Shown: in pieces, positions 12,037-24,648 of the stretch | Position numbering within the stretch: the stretch's first letter is position 1 | Layout: each line of letters opens with the position of its first letter | DNA from: Arthonia radiata | Lineage: Eukaryota > Ascomycota > Arthoniomycetes > Arthoniales > Arthoniaceae | NCBI GenBank assembly: GCA_002989075.1 | Contig: PSQN01000016.1 | Coordinates: forward strand, 1,469,346-1,533,345 | DNA length: 64,000 bases | Direction: 5' to 3' | Position numbers and translations under genes: made by a program | The notes under the pieces: generated by a model | What the model saw: only the letters and a program-made list of their open reading frames with translations | Databases searched by the model: none | What the model was told of the DNA's origin: nothing

Positions 12037-13022
12037 GGCCTATGGCAGTGACTGTCAGCTTGGCTGCAATACGCAACAGAACTGGATCGAGGTCACGAGG
12101 AGCCTCCAAGTGATAGTGACCTGCCACCCTGACAACTCTACAGCCTCCACACTGTGTCTTCTGTTCTTTCTTGACGGACTTTCAGTCGTCGAAATGGAGA
12201 CGCTGCCTAAACGCGCTCATTCCGAAAGCAAAAAACACTCGCGTATGCTCTCTCAAGACGCATTGTGCTGACATGTAGCGCTCCAGGATAGCTGCGCTAT
12301 GTATATCCCAAGGAACAGCAAGATGACACGTACCTTGTCGTTCGTTGAAGCAGTCTGTTGCCGTTATATTAAGGGAGTAGTACTGTATAGTGTTTTTGGC
12401 GGTCCTCGAGACCAATGACGCGTGCTGAAACGAGATGCAACATGAGACAAAAAAGGAGATAGTAAAGAATGACTGCTAGTTGAGGGACGACATCGACATG
12501 ACCTCTGAGTAGAGGCAGAGAGACAGAACCGCCCAGTGACGATGTACTCGAAATCCCAGAGGTCGTGGCTGAAGGCGTAGATGTTGCAGCCAGGAGTGAA
12601 TTCAAAAGCAACCATCAGACGAGAAACGCGTGCTGGCGGAAAGATGGTCTGTGCTTCCATCCTAGCGTTCCGGCCGAGGATGTCCCGACGTCATCGTGCA
12701 TCCCCTTCTCGACGGGATATCATGTGATCGTTCACGTTCTTTCGGTAAGGAAGGCCACATAGTGCAGAGGTACACATACGAAGTAATGACGAGCGCAACT
12801 TGTCTTGTCATCACGCTCACTATCACCTCAGTACGATCCTTTCAAGAGGATGAAAAGGCCAGACAGGAACAGAGTATGTTCCAGCGAGTTGTGCAGGCTT
12901 TGATCCAAAATCGATAATTCAGTACTACCTCCATGCTCCGTCCGATGCTCTTGTTCATGCACATACCTCGTAGCTAACCTACCAAACCACTTCCTGTACA
13001 TGTCTCGTGGCCACTTTTTCCC
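12037..13022. other. intergenic region upstream of the coiled-coil gene
   Basis: This holds the presumed promoter of the coiled-coil gene and the 3' flank of the LIM gene. It contains an introner-like sequence copy at about 12131-12286 but no supported gene. A 98-codon minus frame at 12364-12660 has no recognisable features. Confidence 0.5.
12131..12286 (+). repeat. introner-like sequence copy outside any called gene
   Basis: It contains TCTACAGCCTCCAC at 12137, a GTCGTCGAAATGGAG core at ~12186, and TGTGCTGACATGTAGCG followed by CTCCAG at 12286. It matches the 28573-28697 copy at the 5' end and core, and the 28500-28572 copy at the 3' end. The first bases are GACAAC rather than GTAAGT, so a donor site is not intact here. 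Confidence 0.6.
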
Positions 13023-15000
13023 TCAAGCTTTCAATCTTCGTGCCTCACAGTTTGAACAAAATGGATCCATTGACTCCCCGCGCAGAAAGTATCTGCCGTC
13101 CTCAAATTGCCCATTACATTCCTATGTTGAATTATCAGTCTTTTACCAATGTCTCGAAAGAGTATGAGATATGAACTCACCATACACCTGAAGCACTCGT
13201 CATGCCACTCAGCGTCCAGCGCCTTGAGCACCATATCGATCACTGGTCTTTTGCATTTCTTGCACTTACCAGAAGTGCGGTTGTGATGGCAGTTGACGCA
13301 CCAGGCGTATCCTTCCTTTTCTACGAAGGGCGTCTGCTGGTCGAATGGCTGTGTCATCTCATTAGCTGCCCACCGACCCTCCCGATCGGATAGTATGCAC
13401 TCACATCACCGCAATTAGCACAAAAGAAATGTCCGACATGATATTGAGCTCCCAATGCCAAGATCATCTCTCCCTCAATCGGCGTCTTGCAATTCCTACA
13501 TTGTGGACTAAAGAATTCGTGATAATCGAGGTGGCAGTAGAAGCGAAGCGAGTCATCGTTATCATCGTCCATGGTGTAGCCTTCTGGCGGCTCGATATCT
13601 TCGCCAGCCATGCGTATGTCTATGCGCTCGAGTCGTGCGTCTCGGCTCGCTGCTGGCTCAGGATAGAACTGAACACATTCGAGGCCTTCGCCGCAGTAAA
13701 AGCATGAAAAGCACGCTGGGTGGAAACGCGTTCCTGCGGCTGTGACCGTGCGGCCGTAGATTGGCAGAGCGCATTGCGCACATAGTGCTGAGGCGCCACG
13801 CATCGCATGTGGGGTTCGTTTGGATGGTGATATAATTGTGGGTGCTGTTGCCGTATGACGAGGTGGCGGTGGTCGGGAAGGCCCCGGCGCAGCATTTCTG
13901 TGCGGACGAGGCTTTGGCGTTGGTGTGACTGCCGTATTTGAAGGCGTATCTGGCTCTCGCATTGATGGAGTCGTGGTCGTCGGCGTGTTATTATCGGCCT
14001 GTGTAGGATCATGATCTATGAAGATCTCGGGCACGCCTTCTATGCTTATCTGGGGTACGTCGGGCGTGTCAAAGTCGTCCTCGATGCAAATCGAAGGAGG
14101 TGCGGGGGTCTGTGAGAGTCTTTGCCTATCGGCAAATTTGGCTTGGTCCATGTCGCGAAGTGTGGGGACTACGGGAGCCGACGCAGCCATGCTAGTCGGT
14201 AGACGTCTGTCGTCGAATGCCTGCGCAGGCCTTGGGAGAGGCCTTGAAGGTGTTGCTCGCGTTTGCGATGGCCTTTCACATTCTGTCTCTGGTGGCTTCC
14301 AATCTTTCCGAAAGCTGACGATAGGCCTCTCGGGCTGGTCGCTTACGAAAGCAGGCGAAGGCAAGTTTGGACTTCGTTCTCGAAGGCTTCTGCTCGTTGC
14401 AGCTCGGATGTCCTCGCCCCTGATCTCAACACCATTTCTGTAGCGGGTTCCTTCTGCATCGTACTCGACATCAGCCGGGTCTTGAGGCACGGTCCTTCGC
14501 TGTGGGAGATGACCAGGCGTTGCGTATGGAGCATGAGGCTGTTTATGTTTGCGCACTAGTTCTCGAGCTTCTTCCCTGGCCGCGTCTGTAGTGTTCTCGT
14601 CATGCTCGAGTTGCAGTGTTTCCATCGCCATACGAACGTTATGGCTTTCCTGTTTTTCTGCATCTCTTTGTTTCTGGTCGCGAAGGCTGTTATAGCACAT
14701 CTTCTCTGGCGAGGCACGCCCTGATGAGGCCGATCCTGTCCCGCGATAGAACGACATGGCGCTCGAGGATCTTGAGTGACCAAGGGCTTTATCGGAACCG
14801 GAAGAGGACGAAGAACTCGGTAGCGATGGTTCGTCAGCTCGCGTAGTGCGGCGAGTAGAGGCTGGTGGCGGTCTCGAGCCGGTGGGCCTGGCCGGTCTAT
14901 TACTTCTCAAGTCGGCAAGGTAGTCGCCCATTTGCTGTTGCGTGAAGTTGGTCGGTCCAGGAGGCGGACCATGGTCTTTGCTCCGAGAGCGATGCAACAT
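13023..15000 (-). CDS. three-LIM-domain protein, paxillin-like (fungal Pxl1 type)
   Basis: Exons 15000-13405, 13348-13181 and 13121-13023 (GTGAGT donors both times) give 620 residues. The N-terminus contains QMGDYLADLRSNRPARP, a short leucine-rich element typical of this fungal family, followed by about 350 disordered residues. LIM1 (about 400-490) begins CAQC...FHPACFSCFYC and carries a long insert. LIM2 (about 500-560) runs CRNC...HFFCANC, then CVNC across the first intron. LIM3 (about 562-620) runs CKKC...HDECFRCMEC...CSNC and spans the second intron, so the last intron is needed to complete it. Zinc-binding Cys/His positions appear complete. Fungal relatives act at the actin ring and sites of polarised growth. 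Assignment to LIM is firm; equivalence to Pxl1 is inference. Confidence 0.92.
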
Positions 15001-15226
15001 ATTGGCGGAGGCTCAGATAGGAGGATCAGCTCAATGCGCTTGTCGTACCTCAGCCGAGAATAGGCAGCTGAAACTATTAGAGCGTCTGATGATCAAATTT
15101 GGGACATCAGCCGTTGCGCACACTGGCGTCAGGTGAACAAAGTCTACGTTGTTTACTCTGGGGACTACCCGGTCACTACAGAAACGCCTTGGCACGTTTC
15201 ATCAAAATCTCTGAAGCCGCTCTTAC

Positions 15227-15532
15227 TTATAACGACCCGACCTCAATCTTTCCACTCTTGCGTTGGCAGTCTTGAAACTCGTACAGCATGTCTGGAAATA
15301 TAGGCTCTGTCAAACGATTCCATTTTATCTCAATATCGCCATCTTTCGAAACTGTCTCAGCGGCTTCGAGAGTCATGACCCGTTGACCATCGACATGTGA
15401 AATGCGGGCAACGTCTTGAGCAATCTCGAAAAAAGCAAGAGCGCATTCATTTAGCGTATGGTGACTGTGCAGAACATTTTGGAAATCATCAGTCCAAGAA
15501 TGCGCGATGTGACGGACATAATCCTCTCCGGC
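15227..15532 (-). CDS. possible small gene or terminal exon, function unknown
   Basis: An open frame of 101 codons lies directly after a CTAG acceptor and a TGTGACCCTGAAC branch-like region. It has no upstream in-frame ATG, so it was invisible as a standard ORF. Its translation has protein-like composition (for example SWTDDFQNVLHSHHTLNE and EIKWNRLTEPIFPDMLYEF). A short first exon ATG GAA GTT CTG ACG CTG at 15592-15575 would join in phase across a 42-bp intron, which is at the low limit for fungi. I cannot name a family; a SnoaL-like or small hypothetical protein is possible. It may also be the 3' exon of a gene whose 5' part I cannot place. Confidence 0.4.
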   Translation of the reverse strand, partial: AGEDYVRHIAHSWTDDFQNVLHSHHTLNECALAFFEIAQDVARISHVDGQRVMTLEAAETVSKDGDIEIKWNRLTEPIFPDMLYEFQDCQRKSGKIEVGSL

Positions 15533-15778
15533 CTAGTTCAGGGTCACAGTTTATAGAAGCGCCTTTCTAAGCACCAGCGTCAGAACTTCCATGTGTCTCT
15601 GGTCTTAAGCAATGTCCGGAAAGCCGCAGATCATGCTTGAAGGCTCTCAAAAGAAAGAGTAACCCAACGAGTGTTGAAAGACAGATGGATTGCTTCATCA
15701 ATCTTAATCTCAGACACACCAATCCTATACACACGATACACACGGACGAGACACACCATCGACTCTATCGAGTCTACG

Positions 15779-17644
15779 TTAGTATTCTTGCGGATAGTTC
15801 CACTCCACGCCTGACGAGCCCGTCCACTCGAATGGCCCCGACCACTGGCTGAACAAATCTGGCAGGTCACCGTTGCCATTGGAAAATAGCGGCTCTTCGC
15901 CCATAAGCTGTTCACTGGTATCCTCACTGGGTTGAGGCTGCACCATTGGCTCCATCAAAGTCAGGTCGTCAAGAGCAGCAAGGTCTCGTCGCTTCTTTGC
16001 CGTCAACGCTTGTATCAGCATGCGTGATGTGTCCACAGCATCCGCAGTATTCTCAGAATCGAAGCGATCATCGACTTTTTGGGTGACTTGCATCGCGCGC
16101 TTCAAGATGCCGACGCTCTGCGTCGAGTCGAGCGATATAAGCACACATGTGAGCTGAAAGACAGAGTCGACGAGGTGCCACCACGCTTGGCCAGACTCCA
16201 GAAGAGCTTCCGCTGCTGTCAGTGCTTCGTCGTAGATGGCATTCAAATCAGTGATCTGGTGAGCGATGCTTTGCTTGGCTCCTACCACCAACAGGCGTCG
16301 ATACATGCTAGACGCCACATCAGCTGCTTGCAGCGCAATTACCGGATGCATCTTCTTCATTGCCCGCATCTTTCTTAACAAGTCAGTAAAGTACTGCGAC
16401 TGCTCTCCTATGCTTCTAGTAAGAAGGCTGTTGATACCACGCAACGGTATGACTTTGCCAAGCTCACACAAGGCAGCTGTCGCACTTTCATCCGGCGAAG
16501 GGAAAGGGTTCTTCACTGTGATATCGTCTACCTGCACAGCCGATCTGCCTGTCTCAAGAGCTAGGCTTTGATGAAATGCCCATGCCGTCCAGAAAAGTTT
16601 CGCGCGATAGGTGAGCTCCCAGTTGTCCAGCAGTTGAGGTGCACCGATGGCTTTGGAGATCGCTTCGAAGTCTTTGTGAAGCCCAAGAGATTCAAGACCA
16701 TGCATTGTACTGCAGCTTCTGGCCCAAGTAATGGAATGTTGATTCGTAAGCCGCAAGTAGATCGAGTTGAAGATCATCGCTCCGATGTGGCATGGCTCCA
16801 GGTCCCATGTCAGGTTTGGATCCTGCAAATTATCGTCGCACAGTTTCGAGATCTCCGCTTCGTTCTCAAGCGGGTCATCGGCAAAGTACGAGCCTAGTAC
16901 AATTACCGAAGTCAAGAGGTAAGGAAATGAAGGGGTAGATTGGCCATTCCAGAGCTTTCCACAGCGGCGTATGAAGTCATCGAGATCCAGACAGCCGAAC
17001 ACAGGATGGACGCGCTCGAAGAAGATTTCGACATATTTCCTGGCCGTCGGTGCGTCGACAGCATCGGTGATGCTGGTGATGGACCGTGTCTGCGATCTAT
17101 CGCGGATCTCCACGTTCCACGCATGGCAAACTAGCTTTGGCACTCGTTCTGCTTGATACTCGAGACCCAGAAGATGCGGAAACGCCATCGCCGAATGCCT
17201 GGAGTAGAAGCGGCTCTTGGTTGTGTCCAGTAGGACAGACTCCTGGGCTGCTGGCTTAGGCAACACATGTTTCCTATGCGCCTCCAAGTAAGCCTTCGCT
17301 TGAGCGACCTTTCGAAGGATGCTGTTCCTCACCTGATACTCTCAACGACATCTCCTGCCACACAAGTGATTCGGTGCCTCAGTTCTACGTCCTGCATTGG
17401 AGGCGTGGTTTGCGGGGTCGGTGGCCCATCTGACCGGTTAAAGATGCACGCATAGCCCTTTGTACTATTAGCAGGTCCGCGTTTGCCGTCCCTGGCGCTA
17501 GAAGGATCTGCTATCGGTAAAACTCACATAGCCGTCGCACGACGAACATGGCTGGTTCCCGTCGCACTTGCGTTTGCGCTGCTGGCAAGGGAGGCAGGCT
17601 CGTTTGGCGCGTATACGCTTGTGAGTAGACGGCTGAGATGCCAT
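15779..17644 (-). CDS. Zn2Cys6 transcription factor with fungal-specific regulatory domain
   Basis: Exon 1 (17644-17528) encodes MASQPSTHKR and then the zinc cluster C-x2-C-x6-C-x5-C-x2-C. The sixth cysteine (C-x6-C, CDGYGYAC) comes from exon 2, which starts at 17457 after a CTAAT-branch intron. Exon 3 (17332-15779) carries the middle homology region: SRFYSRHSAMAFPHLLGLE, RKYVEIFFERVHPVFGCLD and long helical segments. Exon 2 and exon 3 are in different frames. A 56-bp intron at 17388-17333 restores the frame and gives 579 residues, but this junction is my least certain. The protein should bind CGG-type half-sites and regulate pol II genes. Its target is unknown and no adjacent pathway cluster suggests one. 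Confidence 0.85.
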
Positions 17645-18447
17645 GATGTCGGCTAATACGGAGTTCTTCGAACAGCAGTTGGAGATGTACCTGAACTGTC
17701 TGAAACCTTCGAGCTCCGGTGAGCTGTCCGCGCTGCGCTCGAGACGACGAACAGGCGATTAATTACTGTTGACCGTCGGGGCTGAAGAAAGGCTGCTTAA
17801 CACCTAAGCAGGCTCAGCACGTTATGGGCTCGATTCTTTTGTCTGGGTGGTGCGGCACGCGAGTCGTACCTTGCAGATGTACTAACATACTCTACTGAGG
17901 AGACACTTGCTGGATGCGGCTAGCTTGTAGGAGAACGCTCTGTTATAACACTCAAATCCCAGGTCAAACGACGTGAGTACAACAATACTGATCTGCCTGC
18001 TCTATCGATGTTTCAGACACCTTTGCAATTCCTCTGACCACAATTGACAAATTGGAAAAAGTGCCGCGTATGAGAAGCATCTGTAGTGCATAGCTTGAAG
18101 AGAGACACGCTTTTGGACCTTGGAGTCAGACTAGATAGGAGCTCCTCAAAAACGAGCTGTCCACCTCTCCGCATGCTTTTCGCGCTAATATTAGCTCCCT
18201 AAACATATTTTTCGCTATGAACTTTGCTCCCTCGCAAAGCATGCAAAGTTCAGAATCGCAGCTGTAAAGCTAGAGCAAGCTTCAAGAGTCTTGCAGTATG
18301 TACTGGATCAACTGACGGCCTCATGTTACGTAAACGTGTATCAGGGCGCCGTCATACAGCAGATCTGAGGGCTGTTTTAATTCTTCCTTGTATGTTCGCA
18401 ATGGCAATGTTTCGATCCCTCCGCGGACCGCTTGCACCGGCGTCTGA
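17645..18447. other. intergenic: TF promoter and NLR 3' flank
   Basis: No supported gene. The frame at 18224-18532 on the plus strand overlaps the NLR 3' end and has no features. Confidence 0.55.
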
Positions 18448-21400
18448 TCAATTGATGTATAACAGGGCGCATCCACCGTTTCGCGAGCGTCTCTCTACTT
18501 TCCAGTCGAGCTCAAAGGTTCTGATTGTATAATCGCAAAGTATTTGCACTTGCAATTGCTTCCCGATGCATCTCAAGATGCGTTGTGTGATATCGCAAAC
18601 GCTGGCCTTCACGATCTCGTCACCCAGAGAACCTCGTTTGGCGGCCCAAGGCAGGACCCACTCCTGAAGCTTAATGATACTTTTGATGTCAGGCTCAAAG
18701 TCTAAAGATGACGGCTCAATGCATCCTTGAATCTGGTTGACTTGCTCCAACTTTTCGTCGCGTCTGAGGTTTTGGCCATCTCGACAGTCGCTGGGGTGAG
18801 ATCCTGGATTCGACTCACCAACAACGAAACTGTACTGGATCGTCTGAAATGCGTATCGTTCTTGCACACCGCGGGACTTCAGAAAGTCTCGCAATTCCGC
18901 ACACCGCTCCAGCTTCGTTAGGTGACACGCTCTAGGATAGTTCGACTGTTGGGTCGATGCATAGTAGGTTTCTAACACACTCAAAACATTCATGCCGACC
19001 GTTATGTCGATATCGATGGCTTTATACCGTTCTACTGCGAGGCATAACCTCATAGTTGGCCTCATAGAGTTGCCAAAACTTATTGCAGATGGGTTCGCGC
19101 CGTGGTCCAGGAAATGTCGCATGGTTTCGATAGGTGTCGCGGTATCCCATCCAGTGAGCCGACGCACTGTATCAAGAAAGCAAGTCCATGGCGTGCAGGT
19201 GTTGTGAGAGCCCCTGCTGACTTTCAGCTTGAAATCCAGGTGAGAAAACGCCTTATGCATTCGTAGCGCCCATCGCCGCAGTAAGCGTTCATTGCGCTCG
19301 GTGTACAAGTGCGGCTTGAAAGCCGCATTCGGATCGGCGCCATTGTGGAGGAGAATTTTCAGCAACCGTGACCGCACCTCATCTCGATTAATGTGCTCAC
19401 CATGGTGCGAGAATGTATAGTTGTACTGGGGGAAATCCTGGTCGTGCATATGCGTCGATGCACACTAAGCAGATACGTCGCGATATTCGTTTTCCTCTCC
19501 AGTAGATCATTCACTGTATGCTCAAGGCCCCAGAGCGCACAACAACCGGGCAATTCCGTGGCGATTCCCGTATTAGCTTTGCTAAAGTTCAAGCCTGTGG
19601 TAAAGTTGTCAATCAAAGCGGCGTGAAATTCTTCACGAACACTCGATGAATCATTTGACTTTTTGAGTGCAGGCTCGAGGTCTGAAATGAGCAAGGATAG
19701 CACTCACCCGCAAACTTGGTCCAGGCGAATGGTACATTCGAAAGTTCAAATGCCGGCACAACTCCCTGGAGTCTATTTTTCGCCACGTCTTCAAGGCGGC
19801 CCAACACTTTCAAGGCAGACAATTGGGCGCGTCGGTCGGCGCGAGCGGCGATATGGAAACACAACATAATATCGTGCAACAAAAAATTTTGAGCGAGCTC
19901 GACTATCCAAGGTAACAGCTCTACTCGTCGTATATATGCTTCGCTTAGGGCTAGAGAAGGATTGCACCAAATCTGTTGGGAGCCTGGCAGAGGTTCGTTA
20001 TTAAAGCGTATCAACCCGTGTTTCTCCAGGTAGTCCAAGGCAGTCCGATGTGAAAATCTGACTATAGCGTTTCGATCATCAAACTTTGCTAGCGCGTACT
20101 TTGCCTTGATCGCATCGATATCATCAAAGGTGCTCCATTCTTTAAATGGTCTCCGCCCGTGGTATGATGGTGCTTTTGCAGGAAGACCAATTTCTACAAA
20201 CCCGCCACAATGTAATTGCAAGCGGGCCGCCGTCCTGACACATATATTCAAGAGGAACCTCTCGTCCACGGTTCTCAAGGGAGGGTCTTCAGCCCATATT
20301 TCTTGATCATTTAGTGCCAGGGTCAATACGGTGATATGCATTGGAGAATAGGCCACTGCGTTGAAGTACTGCAGTACTTGAGCCTGATAACGCGGCTTGA
20401 TGCACGCGAAGAGATGGGCGTAGACGTCCTCAATTTCTGATGGCATTTCAGTGAGGCAGTCAAGCAGCTGCTCGTCAGTGTCGTAGCTGAAATATCCCTG
20501 TGGCAGCGAAGGCGTCAGTTTTGTTGGACACCCACATGCTGAGGGCCTGCGGCTCAGTGCCCCGTAACATTCCGCATCAGTCATGATCTAGTCGCTCCTA
20601 TAACATCGCCCAAGACATACCTGTAATAGTGATTTCACAGCTAACCGGACCCAAAGAAAGACGCCGTAAGCTTGCAATACAATGCTGGTTTTTAAGTTCT
20701 CCATGCTAGTATTCAAGGTGCATTTGCCATCACGCTCTTGAACCGCATTTCGAAGTCTGTCGCCAACGTAAATCTCTATAGCTTCTTGAGTAAGATCCTG
20801 AACATGCAGCTGAGGCACATACCGGAAACTGCGGTCGAACACAGATTCCGGTCGGCTGGCAACGCATAATTTGACATGGTTGATGCTTGAAAACTCCTTG
20901 ATCAGTGAAATCAATGTATCGGGATCCTCGTTGACTCCGTCTAATTCGTCGAGTCCATCCAAAAGCATGCAGAAACAGTTCGGTGAGGACAAAATTGACT
21001 TCAAGGTGTTACTCATCTTCTTGACTGTCCAGTACATTTGATTGCCCCCTTCAACTGAATCCAGTATTGTTGCCAGATCAGGTCGCTGATAGAGGATGTT
21101 ATAAAGTACCGCTCGCAGTAAGCCAGCAATTGACTTCTGCAGCTTCGAGGGTGTTGATCTCCATAGCGAAAAGGCAACCTTGACAAGAGGCTTGCCGCGG
21201 GCCCATTTCTCAAGTGCTTCATTAGTCCTCGGATCCTCTGTTATGAATCTCATCAGTGTCGACTTGCCAGATCCTGGCTTGCCGGCAATCCAGTAGACAC
21301 CATTGTCACACTCCAGCCAAGACCGAAAGTCATGCCACTTGCAATCTTGCACTCCTAATTTGGGCTTAAATATCCATTCTGATGTTTGTGCATGAGCATC

Positions 21401-22174
21401 GGGAATTTCCTCCATTCGTGCATTTATCTCGGGGAAGTAAAGGCTCTGCAACAAAGTCTCGCGGCGAGCATCAACGCGAGACTGCGTTGGGATGATTACT
21501 GTCTTCAACTGACCAAGTTCACGGCTGACTTGATCAACCGCAGATTTTGACGTCGCTGTGATATGGTCTTTCAGCTCGAGTTTGTCGGCGGATAGCTGTG
21601 CAAAAAGCTCTTGTGCAGACTTGTCAAGCTTTCCAAAGCCTTCGCGTTGCTCGAGTAAAGTGAGGTCTGACCGTTGTCTGTATGCGTATGTTAGTCTTTG
21701 CCTGCCAGCCAGCATAATAAATGCCAGAATGCTCAAAGAATACTTTAGGTTGACCAAGATCCTAGTATTGAAGTTCTGGCGATGCTGCTCGAGCTGCTGC
21801 TCGAAGCTCTTTACTTTTCCCATACTCCTCATTATCTTGTATGTGCTGACAGCCGCCGACACCCAACGACCCTTGCCGTCCTTGGGTTCATTCTCCGTGA
21901 GTAATTTTGCGAGCGATTCCGCAGTCACCTGTGCATCTTGCGACAACTTCAGAAGCTCCTCGTCATCACTCGTTCTTATTGTAGCAAGAGAAGACCCCTG
22001 CAGATGTCGATCAAGAGAGACGAGCGCATCATCAAAGGCCCTGCCAGAGCTTGCGATGTCTTCGAGAGGATGCTTGCCTTTCTGGATGTCGTAGCACAGC
22101 CTTGTGAGTTTGGCGCCCACATCCACGACAGTGATGATGCTGCTTGCCAAAGAAAGCGCGCTGAATGGGTCCAT
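18448..22174 (-). CDS. NACHT NLR (STAND) protein with ankyrin-like C-terminus; C-terminal frame unresolved
   Basis: Exon A 22174-20621 encodes the fungal STAND N-terminal domain (MDPFSALSLASSIITVVDVG), then NACHT with Walker A GKPGSGKST (~residue 297) and Walker B CMLLDGLDELDG (~405). Exon B (20497-19708) follows a GTATGT intron. Exon C starts at 19594 after a 113-bp intron (GTGAGT...CCACAG) that restores the frame and gives ELPGCCALWGLEHTVNDLLE. The last part, frame 19449-18448, has ankyrin-like helices (LLKILLHNGADPN, MRHFLDHGANPS) but lies in a different frame from exon C. A 53-bp intron at 19535-19483 (GTGAAT...CTTAG) would fix it but removes conserved-looking residues; a frameshift is equally possible. 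Fungal NLRs of this type sense non-self and can trigger cell death. An intact or damaged receptor cannot be distinguished here. Confidence 0.8.
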
Positions 22175-23218
22175 GACCAGTCAGATCATGTCCAACCGTT
22201 ACCCAAGTGCTCAGGTATGGACATCGACACAGGAAAGCGGCCAGGAGTGAGTTCATATCTATGTTGTATCCAGCAACCCCGCAGATGTACGACGTAAGCA
22301 CGATGCAGGCACCCGTTGGAGGACTGTAGGACATGAAATCACAAGATTTTCAGAGCTGTTCCGTAAAGCATCTGGTATTAGGTCTACATTGTGTAGGATG
22401 GAGGATAGCCGTTTTCAAAACGATCAATGCTTTGCAAGGGGGTTCTAAAATCAATGGAACGCTTCATTATAGCCACTCTATGCATTATGGGGTTCCATCT
22501 GGAGACAAGTAAGTGAATCATAACAGGTGCCAGAGAGCTCCACATGTTGCAGCAGAAAGCCCAAGTAGGCGTGTTTTCCTGGATTTTGGAAGATGGTATG
22601 TAAGTCTAGGAGACCACTAGTTGCCAGCCATTGAGACCATGCAAAGTGCGACTCACTATTTAGTGTTGAACCGAGAAGATCACTGCGCCAAAGGTGAAAA
22701 TAGCGACGAAACCTGACAGCGTGTGATTTGGAAAAAGATGTCTCCCAAGGAGGACAGCGAAACGTGGCCACCTGGCCAGCGAACACCAAATCTCCGTGAA
22801 TCTCCGAGCTAGCGGGCGACGGCGCTGGGATGCTTACGGTCTAGCGCGCTGGCGTAGTGGGGCTCCAGCGATTGCCTTTTTCGGATTGCTTCCTCCAGTC
22901 AGCCCGCCGCGATCAATGAAAAACACACATACGCGATCCTGATCGTCAACTTCAAGTAACGAGCTAGGCGGGACGGTGATACTGAAGCTCCGTAGGAGTC
23001 ACCGCTCGGCCTTTGGAGTATCTCCACATCATCAAGCACTCCATGCGAGCTGTAGTCAAGAGCATAAGAAGCCGCTTCGATCATGCCTTTACAGCACAAG
23101 ACGTAGAAGTATCATCGTAGAACAACGAGTCGTTTCATTCTTGATCGCCTTACTCCCATCCTACCCTCACACTCATCATACATCACACATCCAAAACCTC
23201 CTCACCACCACCACAACC
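22175..23218. other. divergent intergenic region between NLR and MDR oxidoreductase
   Basis: This is the shared upstream region of two divergent genes. A CT-rich stretch with CACC/ACC repeats just before 23219 is a typical fungal core promoter. A 103-codon minus frame at 22478-22789 has no recognisable motif and is not called. Confidence 0.55.
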
Positions 23219-24344
23219 ATGTCCACCCCCACCCCCGAAAACCGCGCCGCCTACCTCACCCACAAGCAAGCCCACCCCTTCACCATCTCCCCCGCCCCCA
23301 TGCCCACGCCCAAACCCACCGAAGTCCTCATCCGCGTCGCCGCCGTCTCCATTAACCCCGCCGACTTCGGCGTCCAGGCCATGGGCATCATCGTCGACCA
23401 GTTCCCCGCCATCCTCGGCTCCGACGCCGCAGGCACCATCACCGCCGTTGGGTCATCTATCACGAAATTCAAAGTCGGCGATCGCGTCACCGCGCTGACG
23501 GAGGGTCTTGTCCCCGGCGCTCTGAACATGAGTAAGGCTGCGTTCCAGCTGTACACGGTCGCGGACGAGGTCTTCGTGGCGAAGGTCCCGGATGCGGTGG
23601 CCTTCAAGGAGGGGTGCATACTCCCGTTGTGTTTGGCCACGGCTGCGACGGCGCTGTATCAGCCTGATAACCTAGCTTTGCCTTTGCCGAAGGTGGGAGC
23701 GAAAGAGGAGAAAGGCGAGGTACTCGTTATCTGGGGCGCTGCGTCCGCTGTGGGATCTTGCGCTATTCAGATGGCGAAGGCATCCGGGTATGAGATCGCG
23801 GCGACGGCTAGTCCGCATAACTTCGAGTACGCGAAGAGCATCGGGGCTGATCACGTGTTTGACTACAAGAAGGACAGTGTGGTGGAGGATGTGGTCAGCG
23901 CATTGAAGGGTAAGAAGTGTGCTGGGGTCTTCGCCGCGACTGTGGGCTGGGATCTGTTTGGCAAAGCTTTGCAGCAGTGTGGTCAAATCACGAGTCAGCT
24001 TGGTGGACGCAAGCTGTTGGGGAGCGTCATTCCGCCGGGGATGCCGTTGCCGGATACGCTGGAGCTTCCGGAGGATATCACGTTCTTGCGGAGTAAGTTG
24101 CGGATCTCTCGACGCAGAGCGCGTTCATTGCTAACTTATTCACGCAGACTGGGGCACGGCTATCAAGAACACGCATGTTGGACCCTACCTCTTCAACGAG
24201 TGGATCCCGGCTGCCCTGGCTGATGGCTCGTTGAAATGCAAGCCAGATGTGGAGGTGGTGGGCAAAGGTTTGGAGAGTTGCCAAGAAGCTGTGGACAGAG
24301 TGGGCAAGGGCGTCTCTGCGAAGAAGCTGGTTGTTGAGTTCTAG
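23219..24344 (+). CDS. MDR-superfamily oxidoreductase (zinc-independent enoyl/quinone reductase type, CipB-like)
   Basis: Exons 23219-24092 and 24148-24344 (GTAAGT, GCTAAC branch, ACGCAG) encode 356 residues. The start at MSTPTPENRAAYL follows a CCACAACC context; the longer open frame upstream is not needed. Residues 35-90 form the GroES-like domain (VLIRVAAVSINPADF, GSDAAGTITAVG, FKVGDRV). It lacks the catalytic-zinc Cys/His and the four-Cys structural loop. The Rossmann segment is VIWGAASAVGSCAIQMAKASG, binding NADPH through GAASAVG, followed by AKSIGADHVFDYKK. Exon 2 gives the family C-terminus with HVGPYLFNEWIPAALADG and KKLVVEF. Substrate is unknown. Related fungal genes are often stress- or secondary-metabolism-linked, but no cluster is seen here. 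The coding region is markedly GC- and C-rich in its first third. Confidence 0.93.
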
Positions 24345-24648
24345 AGGCAGACTGCCTCGACAAGCCTCTAATCCGGCCGTTGTGTGCTGACGCCTAAAAC
24401 ACGCAATATGGTATGCTCACATAATGCACTAAATATCAGACCGAAGTCGTCCTCCACGTATTCTTTTGTCTCCTCAACTCACGTCTCCGAGATCACTCAG
24501 ATTTGTATGCGACGCCGGGCTGCTCCGCCGCCCAGACAGTGGACGCTCCTTTGACACATTTCGTGCCACTCAGGACATCTGCTAGGTTTTCATTGACTTC
24601 AGCAGCATCGAGCTGACCTTGCGTGATCATGAAGGCCTCCGTCGACGT

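Noticed and set aside
19682-19707. GTGAGT...TTTCAG as a 26-bp NLR intron
   Set aside because: Too short to splice. The acceptor at 19595 gives a 113-bp intron and restores the conserved frame.
22478-22789. 103-codon minus-strand frame
   Set aside because: No domain, no leader, no splice context; lies in a promoter region.
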